From CAYJLF01 sp964371055 (lineage in GTDB: Bacteria > Eisenbacteria > RBG-16-71-46 > CAIMUX01), in NCBI GenBank assembly GCA_964371055.1, contig CAYJLF010000001.1, positions 310,001 to 374,000 on the forward strand: a stretch of 64,000 bases of DNA. Reading direction: 5' to 3'. Positions 1-8,300 of this stretch are shown one piece after another. The notes beneath the pieces are model-generated. The model saw only the letters and a program-made list of their open reading frames with translations. It was not told the DNA's origin and ran no database searches. The position numbers were made by a program, and so were the translations under genes. Every line of letters begins with the position of its first letter. Positions within the stretch are counted from its first letter, which is position 1.

Positions 1-1103
1 GGCGAATCGCTCGACAGCTCGTCGGCGAAACCGCGAACCGTCAACTCCACCAGGGAGCCCTTCCGATCGGCCACCGCGTATTCGATCACCTTCTTGTCCA
101 GATCGAACGGGGCCAGCTCCGACAGGCCGAGGGAACGGACGGCGGTGTGCAGGATCTCCTTCTCGGGCACCCCGGTCGACTTGCCGGAGCGCGCGAGGTA
201 GTACCGGCCGGCCTCGAGGAGTGCCCGCTTCGGGATCAATCCGACCAGTTCGCTGCCGGTAACGCGCAGGCCTAGTCGGGCCGCCTCCTCGACACACGTC
301 TCGAAGGCGACGTGCGGAGGGGTGACATTGGCGTCGATCAGGTTGATGGAGACCTGCGCGCATCCGTACTCCTCGATCGTCCATCCGACCGCTCGCACCG
401 CCTTGAGCCGGCCGGGGCTGTAGACCTTGTTGCCGTTCGCATCCAGGACCGTTTTGCCGGCGGCGTCTTTCTTCAATCGACCGTTTTCCCGGATGCTCAG
501 CGCGACCTCGTGGGCCAGCTTCTTGTCGCGGGTATTGAGATTGACGTTGTACGCGATCAGGAACTCGCGCGCGCCGATGGCGGTGGCGCCGGTGCGCGGG
601 TTGAACTCGGCCGGGCCGAAGTCGGGCTTCCAGGCCGGATCGGCCAGCTTCTTCGGCAAACCCTCATACTCGCCCGATCGGATATTGGCCAGCGACTGGC
701 GTTCGGGGGTCGCAGCAGCGCGGTCATAGAGGTAGACGGGGATCCCGAGGTCGCGCCCGACGCGGAGGCCCAGGCGGCGCGCGATCTCAGCACACTCCTC
801 CATTGTGACACCGCTGACCGGAACGAAGGGGCAGACGTCCGTTGCTCCCATCCGGGGATGCTCCCCCTGATGCTTGCTCATATCGATCAGCTCGGCCGCC
901 TTCGCAATGGCCCGAAACGCCGCCTCCCCGACCCCCGCGGGCGACCCGACCAGGGTAAAGACGGTACGGTTGGTCGCGGCGCCCGGATCGACGTCCAGCA
1001 GGCGAACCCCCTCCACCCCTCTGATCTCCGCGGCAATCGCATCCAGGACCGCCGCGTCCCTTCCCTCGCTGAAATTCGGGACACACTCGACCAGCTTCTG
1101 CAT
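1..1103 (-). CDS. ftcD: Glutamate formimidoyltransferase / formimidoyl-THF cyclodeaminase, 5' part
   Basis: This enzyme transfers the formimino group of N-formimino-L-glutamate to tetrahydrofolate in the last step of one histidine degradation route. 367 residues are visible and the frame is open at the window edge. The protein begins MQKLVECVPNFSEGRD, the typical start of the family, and continues with a clear formiminotransferase core (for example 'MGATDVCPFVPV' and 'LIAYNVNLNT'). The last residues read 'RGFADELSSDS', which matches the opening of the cyclodeaminase domain, so the full gene is probably the fused bifunctional form; the second domain lies outside. The start is ATG at 1103, divergent from the OmpA-type gene. 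No other hut genes are in view. Family and fusion are recognised from sequence; the activity is inferred from the family. Confidence 0.93.
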   Translation of the reverse strand, partial: MQKLVECVPNFSEGRDAAVLDAIAAEIRGVEGVRLLDVDPGAATNRTVFTLVGSPAGVGEAAFRAIAKAAELIDMSKHQGEHPRMGATDVCPFVPVSGVTMEECAEIARRLGLRVGRDLGIPVYLYDRAAATPERQSLANIRSGEYEGLPKKLADPAWKPDFGPAEFNPRTGATAIGAREFLIAYNVNLNTRDKKLAHEVALSIRENGRLKKDAAGKTVLDANGNKVYSPGRLKAVRAVGWTIEEYGCAQVSINLIDANVTPPHVAFETCVEEAARLGLRVTGSELVGLIPKRALLEAGRYYLARSGKSTGVPEKEILHTAVRSLGLSELAPFDLDKKVIEYAVADRKGSLVELTVRGFADELSSDS

Positions 1104-1218
1104 ACAATCCCCTTACGCCGTGATCCCCGTCCGGGGCCGGGGGAGTATCCCCTCTCGCCGCCCCCACCCGGGGATCCGTCCGATAGCCAGAGGCCATTGT
1201 AGCGACGGGAGGTCCGAC

Positions 1219-1785
1219 ATGAAACGATCGCGGAATCTCGAGGCGGCACTTCTTGGTTCGGCCCTCGGGCTGGCCGCCATCCTCCTGGCCCTCGCTGGGC
1301 CGATCTCCTGCGGCGGCCGGAAGGCCCAGTCCTCCGGCGGCAGCGGCGTGTCCAACCAGCAAGGTCAGGGCTTCATCGTCCCGCTGAGGGAGCAACGGCG
1401 CTGGGCGTACGAGATCGACCCGACACCCGCGCTGGAGAAGAAGCCGGCCTACCTGCTCAAGACCATCGGCTTCCCGTCGCTCGGCAGCAGTCTCGACAAC
1501 GAGGCTCTGGCCGTCCTGCGCGACGTGGCGACGATGATGAAGGATCGCGCGAGGGTGAAGATCCTCTTCCTCGGACTGACCGACCAGGGGACAGAGAAGG
1601 TCAACGCCGAGAACCTGGGCCTGAACCGGGCGAAGGCCGCGCGCGATTTCGTGGCAGAACAGGGAGTCGAGAAGACGCGCACGACGATGGCGACCTTCGG
1701 CGCGCGGGCGGCCCAAGGCGATCCCCGCGACCCCGTTGCGCAGGAAAAGGACCGCCGCGTGGAGATCTGGTTAGTCGAGGAGTAG
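1219..1785 (+). CDS. OmpA-domain lipoprotein (peptidoglycan-associated type)
   Basis: The product is 188 residues. A lipoprotein-type signal peptide (basic start MKRSRN, hydrophobic stretch, then Pro-Ile-Ser-Cys with Cys31) is followed by a spacer and a C-terminal OmpA-like domain from about residue 75. The domain shows the family's 'NLGLNRAKAARDFV' helix and ends in 'KDRRVEIWL', both typical of peptidoglycan-binding OmpA_C domains. It probably sits in the outer membrane and contacts peptidoglycan. I chose ATG 1219 because it follows an AGGT-type ribosome-binding site and gives a proper signal peptide; the same frame is open further upstream but without a signal. The gene stands alone, convergent with the sulfatase-TPR gene. 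It resembles Pal but is not next to tol genes, so no symbol is given. Confidence 0.8.
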   Translation: MKRSRNLEAALLGSALGLAAILLALAGPISCGGRKAQSSGGSGVSNQQGQGFIVPLREQRRWAYEIDPTPALEKKPAYLLKTIGFPSLGSSLDNEALAVLRDVATMMKDRARVKILFLGLTDQGTEKVNAENLGLNRAKAARDFVAEQGVEKTRTTMATFGARAAQGDPRDPVAQEKDRRVEIWLVEE

Positions 1786-1826
1786 CGTTCGGGGGGTGGC
1801 GATGGAGGTGCGGCGATCGAGGTTGG

Positions 1827-4259
1827 CTAGCTGTCGCGGAGCAGCGCCTCCAGCCTCTCCCGCTGCGGATCGGTCTTCCCGTCCGCTACGGTCGGAGTGA
1901 TCTCCAGGGCGCGCCTCCAGATCGTCCGCGCGGACTCCATGTTCCCCATCCGCGCGTGGGCTGTGCCGAGGTTGTAGAGGAGCCCCGGCAGGCGCTCGTG
2001 TATGCGCGCGGCGGCTTCGTACGCCCCCACGGCCTCGGCCAACCGCTCCTGTTCCAGGTAGATGTTGCCGATGTTGTAGAGGATCGTCGGGTTTCCGGGA
2101 GCGCGCGCCAGGGCGCCCTGATAGCAGGCGAGCGCTTCGTCGACGCGTCCGTCCTGGCGCAGGAACCAGGCCTTCCGGAAGAGAGCCTGGGGAAGGTGTG
2201 GATCGGCCTCCAGCGCCCCTTCGAAGCTGGCGCGAGCCTCGCGTCCCTGACCGCGGGCCAGTTGCAGCTCGCCCAGTCCGACCAGAGCTTCCGCCGCGTC
2301 CGGCTCGAGGTCGAGCGCCCGCCGGTAGAGGGCCTCGGCGGCGGCCGGGTTTCGCGCCGCGATCTCCAACTCAGCCAGGCCGATCAGCGGCTCGGTCGCC
2401 TGCGGCGTGCGGCGGACCTGCTCCTCGATGGCCCGCCGGGCCCCGGGGAGATCTCCCTGCCGACGCAGGATCGTCCCGACCAGCAGGTGGATTCCCTCCC
2501 GCTCTGGTTCGCTGACCGCGAGCGCCCGGGCGATCTTCAACGCCTCGTCGGTCCGTCCCGCCAGGAGCGCGGCCGTGGCGCGCAGCTGGTGCACCTCGAG
2601 CTCATCGGGGACCCGCCCGCCGTGCACGGCGATCAGCTGATCGAAAGCCGCCAGCGCTTCGCCGCCACGCCCCATCTGCACGAGGAGAGATCCCTTCATC
2701 CGCAACGCCGTCTGGTCATTCGCGTGCTCGGCCAGCACGGAGTCGATCACGGCCAGCGCGGCGGGATAGCGTCGTTCGGCCGAGAGCGCGCGCGCCACGT
2801 CGATCCGGCGAAGTGCGTCGATCATGAGCTTGGGATCGATCGGCTCGCCCGGCCGGACGGTCGCCATGCCCGCTCCCAGGTACCCCAGTGACCGCAGCCT
2901 CTCGGCCGTCTCCGCATCCATGGCGACCTGGCCCGCGTCACCGCCCGCATCCTTCTTGATGACCTGCTCGAGCGAGGCGGTCAGGGCCCCCACCACACGT
3001 CGCTCGCCGGTCACGCGATTCTGCAGTTCTCCGGGATCGGCGGCGCGATCGTAGAGCTCCGGCTGCGGCGCGCGGATGTACTTCCAACGCTCGGTCTCGA
3101 GGGCCCGCAGCTCGGCCAGGCCATGCTCGAGTTTCGGCGCGAGCGACTCGAGGTAGACCCAGGAGCGTCCTGGAGCATCCCCGGCCGCGACGGGGAGCAG
3201 GCTGAGGCCGTGACACGGAGGACGGGCCTCGTCCGCCACGCCGGCCAGGTTCAGGATCGTCGGGAAGATGTCGGCCAGCGAGACCAGGGCATCCACGCGC
3301 CGGCCGCGCCAGGCCGCCTCCCGCCACGGTCCCGTCTCCGGCAGGCGAAGGAGGAGCGGCACGTCCTGCGTGGCCCCATAGATGAAATAGCCGTGGGTCC
3401 CTTCGCCGTGCTCGCCCCGGCTCTCCCCGTGGTCGGCCGCGACCACGACGGCGGTCCGGTCCAGGACTCCCATCTCCCGCAGGCCGTCGAGGAAGAGGCC
3501 GATCTGCGCATCCATGTAAGCGATCTCGCCAAGGTAAGGATCCGCGGGGTGCGCGCTGCGGTACGGCTCCGGCGGATCGTAGGGGAAGTGCGGATCGAAG
3601 TAGTGCAGCCAGAGCAGAAAGGGACCCTGCCGATGCTCGCGAACCCAGTCCAGGCCGAGCCCGGTCACCTCGGCGGCACGGCGCTGGGCCGCGTCGTTCT
3701 CGTTCACTCCACCCGCCTCCAGGAAGGCGTCGTCGTAGGTGTCGAATCCCTGGTTCAGCCCGAACTGGGCCGCAACCGGGAAGGCGCCGACGATCGCACC
3801 GGTGGCATACCCGCGCTCCCGGAGGATCTCGGCGAAGGTCTGCTTGTCGGGTCCGAGCACATGAGTGCCGTTGTTGCGCACGGCGTGCCGGTAGGGCCAG
3901 AGGCCGGTCATCATCGTCGCGTGGGACGGGAGGGTGAGCGGCGTCGGGCTCTTCGCCCGTTCGAAGAGAACTCCGTCGGCGGCCAGCGCGTCCAGATGCG
4001 GAGTCACGGCGGGACCCGAGCGCCGGTAGCAGGAGAGGTGATCCCGGCGGGTCGTATCCAGGGACAGGAGGATGATGTTCGGCGGCGGGCCATCAGGGAC
4101 GGCCGCCCACGCGCCATACCGCCCGATTCTAGACTCCAGCGTGGAGAGCTCGGGCGCCGGGGCCTGCGGCGCGCAGCCCGGGGCCGAGAGCCCCATGAGC
4201 AGGATCGCCCCCAGAAGCCACGCGCCGGGCGACCGGAAGAGGCGGGAATGACTCCTCAC
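1827..4259 (-). CDS. Sulfatase/alkaline-phosphatase-fold lipoprotein with C-terminal TPR repeats
   Basis: The product is 810 residues from the chosen GTG start. A lipoprotein signal (RSHSRLFR, then 'LLMGLSAPGC') leads into a sulfatase-superfamily domain: 'NIILLSLDTTRRDHLSCY' holds the metal-binding Asp, 'LPSHATMMTG' is the nucleophile region and 'VVAADHGES' holds metal ligands. From about residue 480 to the end the sequence is a run of TPR-like 34-residue helical repeats. In true sulfatases the nucleophile is Cys or Ser of C/S-x-P-S-R, converted to formylglycine; here the loop reads Thr-Leu-Pro-Ser-His, so a Thr nucleophile and a phosphatase/phosphodiesterase/phosphotransferase-type reaction are more likely (inference). 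The frame stays open to a TTG at 4499, which would add 80 unconvincing residues before the signal peptide; no strong ribosome-binding site settles the start. Confidence 0.8.
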   Translation of the reverse strand: MRSHSRLFRSPGAWLLGAILLMGLSAPGCAPQAPAPELSTLESRIGRYGAWAAVPDGPPPNIILLSLDTTRRDHLSCYRRSGPAVTPHLDALAADGVLFERAKSPTPLTLPSHATMMTGLWPYRHAVRNNGTHVLGPDKQTFAEILRERGYATGAIVGAFPVAAQFGLNQGFDTYDDAFLEAGGVNENDAAQRRAAEVTGLGLDWVREHRQGPFLLWLHYFDPHFPYDPPEPYRSAHPADPYLGEIAYMDAQIGLFLDGLREMGVLDRTAVVVAADHGESRGEHGEGTHGYFIYGATQDVPLLLRLPETGPWREAAWRGRRVDALVSLADIFPTILNLAGVADEARPPCHGLSLLPVAAGDAPGRSWVYLESLAPKLEHGLAELRALETERWKYIRAPQPELYDRAADPGELQNRVTGERRVVGALTASLEQVIKKDAGGDAGQVAMDAETAERLRSLGYLGAGMATVRPGEPIDPKLMIDALRRIDVARALSAERRYPAALAVIDSVLAEHANDQTALRMKGSLLVQMGRGGEALAAFDQLIAVHGGRVPDELEVHQLRATAALLAGRTDEALKIARALAVSEPEREGIHLLVGTILRRQGDLPGARRAIEEQVRRTPQATEPLIGLAELEIAARNPAAAEALYRRALDLEPDAAEALVGLGELQLARGQGREARASFEGALEADPHLPQALFRKAWFLRQDGRVDEALACYQGALARAPGNPTILYNIGNIYLEQERLAEAVGAYEAAARIHERLPGLLYNLGTAHARMGNMESARTIWRRALEITPTVADGKTDPQRERLEALLRDS

Positions 4260-4617
4260 CGCCAACCGCGGCTGAAAGCGCGTCGTTGCATCCACGTGGC
4301 AGCGACCCCAATCCCGGAAACGGCCGAGCGACAGGCCGTGGGACCCATCGCCGTCCGTCTGCCGTCGTTCGCGATTCCATTGGTTCTGCGTCCCATCCGG
4401 CCCGCGACCCTGACTCATCCTGATCAGGAGGGGCCATCGATCCCAACGATGCCGGATGTAGTCAACGATAGTTGAGATCATCGGTCTTGGCAAGTCCAAA
4501 GATCAGGTTTTGACTGATCAGCATCCTCGCCATTGGCGATCCCAGAGCAGGGTATCTCGCTCTAACGGACCGAACGGTATTGAGTTACCTCATCTCAATG
4601 AACGGCGATGACCTCCG
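4260..4617. other. Intergenic region, no gene recognised
   Basis: 358 bases between the start chosen for the sulfatase-TPR gene and the end of the DsrE-like gene, both on the minus strand. The sulfatase frame remains open through most of it (to 4499) but the encoded residues look non-protein-like. From about 4460 to 4610 the DNA is less GC-rich than its surroundings, as a promoter region for the sulfatase gene might be. I see no clear -35/-10 pair and no hairpin I would defend. Confidence 0.5.
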
Positions 4618-5100
4618 CTAGTAATCGAGCGTCAGGATCCGGCCTTCCGTGAACGAGAAGAACTCATCTCGGTCAGCCAGCTTCACCCCCTCCACCAGGT
4701 CGGCCTCGGAGAATCCGGCCACTTTCAGGCAGGTCGGACAGGCCCGCACGCGCACACCCTTCGCCAGCATGTTCCGCAACGACTCTTTCGCTCCCGGGAA
4801 GGGCTCGAGCGTGACGTCCGGGGCGTCCTTCGTCAGCAGGCCGACCGCCTTGATGTCACAGTAGACGAGGACGGGACGTCCACTCTCCGCCACCACTCCC
4901 GCCATCCTGAAGGCCATCAGCAGTCGATGGGGATCATCCACGCCATGGCTGACGTGCAGGAGAAGACCGTCCGCGGTGTTCGCCCCCGCGACGGCCTCGC
5001 CGGCGGGTGGCTCGTCCGCCGCCGAGCGCCCCTGGATCAGCGCTACGCTGGCCAGCACCACCATGGCCAGGCCGAGAACAACGATCCACCTCGTCCTCAT
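4618..5100 (-). CDS. DsrE/DsrF-like family protein, exported or membrane-anchored
   Basis: The product is 160 residues. An N-terminal hydrophobic signal or anchor (MRTRWIVVLG..., residues 7-24) is followed by a DsrE-like alpha/beta domain: 'LLLHVSHGVDDPHRLLMAF' at the first strand, then 'RPVLVYCDIKAVGLLTKD', and the family's 'GVRVRACPTCLKVAGF' loop with paired Cys (C-P-T-C). DsrE-like proteins take part in sulfur relay or act as small accessory proteins in redox and sulfur metabolism; an exported copy may serve a periplasmic thiol function. ATG 5100 is preceded by GGAGAG at good spacing; the open frame upstream is not needed. The exact role is unknown. Confidence 0.72.
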   Translation of the reverse strand: MRTRWIVVLGLAMVVLASVALIQGRSAADEPPAGEAVAGANTADGLLLHVSHGVDDPHRLLMAFRMAGVVAESGRPVLVYCDIKAVGLLTKDAPDVTLEPFPGAKESLRNMLAKGVRVRACPTCLKVAGFSEADLVEGVKLADRDEFFSFTEGRILTLDY

Positions 5101-5353
5101 CGATCTCTCCTTTCGCACCGCACCCGTGAACTCGCCGGACATCGTCTCCTTCCCGGCGTCCTCTGCCGCAGGTACCACCGTGCCAGGGCGGGCGCAAGTC
5201 AGATCACGGGCGACGGCCTCGCCGGCTCCGACCCGTCATCGGTTATACTCATCCTGGTCTCCAAACTTTCGCGTTGCGCTGGGATCGCGGCCCCGCCGCG
5301 ATCGTCACAGGGCGACCCGTCCGCCACCCCCGCCGGTCATCCCTGGAGGGACG

Positions 5354-8300
5354 ATGCTGTTCAGCCCGATCCGATTCCCCGGGAGGGGACTCTCCCGCAC
5401 CTGCGTTTTGGTGCTCGGTCTTGTGACCTGGGGAACCGACTCCGCCGTCTCCGCACCGACCAGGGTGATCCCCGCCGACGGTGCCCACGGGGCGCCGCCG
5501 CCGTCGGTCCGGGTTCTGGAATCCACGCCTGACCGGCTGAGCCTGAGCTTCGAGCTCCCCGTGCTCATCGAAGAAGTGGAGCGCAGCCCCGGTTCGACTC
5601 GTCACCGCCTCGCCATCCCGGAAGGCGGGGAACTCGGACGGCCGGGGGGGCCGCTCCTGCCGGTCTTCACGCGCCTGGTCGCCATCCCGGACGAGGTCGG
5701 GGTGCAGTGCTCGTTCGTCAGCCTGGAGAGCGAAGATCGGGCCGCACCCACCGAGTTCTGGAGCGGGTCGGGCAGAGACGACACCGGTTCGGACCTCGTC
5801 GAGATCGGCCGTCCCGCGCTGATGCGGGGCCTGCGCGTCGTCCCGGTCCGCTTTCGACCCGTGACCTACGATCCGTCCCGAAACATCCTCCGGGTCCACT
5901 CCCGCCTCCGGGTCGACCTCCGATTCGAGGGAGAGGACCTCGAGAATGCGCGCCCGTCCCGACCCGATGCGGCCGTCGCGCCAAGCTTCGACCGGCTCTG
6001 CCGGGAGTTGGTCCTGAACTATGGTGACCGCGAGAAGAGCGACCGCGCGGGAACCGGCACCTGGCTTCTCATCGCCCCGAACGATCCCGCCGTGACCAAC
6101 CGCCTGCAGCCGCTGCTCGACTGGCGCAAGCGCCGGGGGATGCCGGTCCGGCTCGCCACGACCGCGGAGACGGGCACCTCGACCGCCCAGATCAAGTTCT
6201 ACCTGCAGAACGCTTACCTCAACTGGCCCGTCCCGCCGGAATTCGTCGTTCTGGCCGGCGATGCCTCCGGCACCTACCAGATCCCGACCTGGTTCGAGGG
6301 GTTCTCCGGCTACGGCGGTGAGGGAGATCATCCTTACGCGCAGTTGGAGGGGAACGACGTCCTCGCCGACGTTCATCTCGGGCGCCTGTCGTTCAACACC
6401 CTGGGTGAACTCGAGACGATCGTGGCCAAGCTGGTCGGCTACGAGCGTGACCCGTACGTGGACGATGCGACCTGGTTCAAGCGCGCCTGCCTGACCGGCG
6501 ATCCGAATGCCTCGGGCTGGAGCACGGTTCACGTGATGCAGTGGATCAAGGCGGGCCTGCGGCATCGCGGCTACGCGGAGATCGACACCATCTTCGGAGA
6601 CCCGTTCGTCGCGCAGATGCAGACGGCGCTCAACCGCGGTGACACGATCTTCGCCTACCGGGGCTACTGGGGAATGAGCGGCTGGACCAACTCACTGACC
6701 TACGCGTTGCTGAACGGACGGAGACTGCCGTTTTCCATCATCTCGACCTGCGGCACGGGATCCTTCGCCGCCGAGACCGCACTGTCCGAGGGATTCCTGC
6801 GGGCGGGATCGGCTACGACGCCGCGCGGCGCCATCGGAGCGATCGGCACCGCGACGCTCGGCACCCACACCCGCTTCAACAACACCCTGACCATGGGAAT
6901 CATGCAGGGCCTGCTCTACGAAGAGACCTACCACCTCGGCGCCGCACTCAGCCGGGGCAAGCTCGAGCTCTTCCTCAACTACGACGGGAGCGACCAGGCA
7001 ATCTACGTCGACATCTTCTCGCACTGGAACAACCTGATGGGCGATCCGGCGACGGAGTGCTGGACCGGTTTCCCGGAGCTCCTCGCGGTCTCGCATCCCA
7101 CCTCGATGGCGGTCGGGGATCACGCCCTGTCGGTGGGCGTCTCCGGCCCGGAGGGACCGGCGGCGGGCGCCCTGGTGTGCGCGTGGAAGACCGCGGGGCT
7201 CGGGGGGCCGGAGGTCTACCTCACCGCCCTGACGGATGAGGAGGGGAACTGCGAGCTGCCGGTCGCCCTGAGCCACGCCGGCGACCTGCTCCTCACCGTG
7301 ACCAAGCACGACCATCGGCCTTATCTCGCCACCATCCCGGTCACGCCGCAACCGCTGGTCGTGGGATATCAGTCAGCGTTCGTGGACGACGACAACGCCG
7401 GCGAGAGCGCGGGGAACGGAGACGGCTGGGCCAGCCCGCTCGAGGCTTTGGAGCTGCGGATCCAGCTCAGGAACTTCGGCACGCAGCTCGCGCCCCAGGT
7501 GACGGCGGTTCTCTCCTCCGCGGACCCGTATGTCGCCATCACCGACGACACGGAGGAGTTCGGCGATCTGCCCGGGGGGCAGTCCGCCTGGTGCGCGGAC
7601 GACTTCGGTCTCACGATCGATCCCGATTGTCCGGACGGCCACCTCCTCACGTTGGAACTGCAGATCCTGTCGCCCCTCCAGGAGTGGCGCAACGTCTTCA
7701 CGCTGCCGGTCGCTTCCGCGCGCCCGGCCGTGGTCGCCGCGCATGTGCACGACGACGGGAACGAGACCCTCGATCCCGGAGAATCGGCCGACTTCAGCGT
7801 GGTCCTGCGCAACGACGGGACGATTCCCGCCGCCAACACCACCGTGGAGCTGACCTCCCTCAGCCCCTGGATCTCCGTCCTCGACAGCTCGGGTACCTTC
7901 GGGACGATCCCTCCCGGAGCCGAGGCGGAGAATCTGTCGGACCGTTTCCGTCTGCACGCTTCGCCTCAGACCTTTCCCGGGCACCAGGCCGAGTTCCTGC
8001 TCCTCACCCGCTTCAATGGAGGAGCGATCGACACGGCGTCGGTCGCGATCGAGGTGGGATCGCGCGCCTCGACCGATCCCGCCGGACCCGACCGGTACGG
8101 ATACGTCGCCTTCGACGATACGGATACGGCGTACGAGGCGGCGCCGGAGTATGCGTGGATCGAACTCGATCCCGCGCTGGGCGGGAACGGCACGGAGCTG
8201 CCGCTGGGCGACTACGGGCACTACCAGGACAAGTCGGGGACCGTCGAGTTGCCCTTCGCCTTCCGCTTCTACGGGGAGGAGCGCACCCACGCGACGATCT

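Noticed and set aside
312..1202. Long plus-strand open frame opposite ftcD
   Set aside because: Its translation is Arg/Asp/Gly-rich with no family features; the minus strand reads a clear formiminotransferase.
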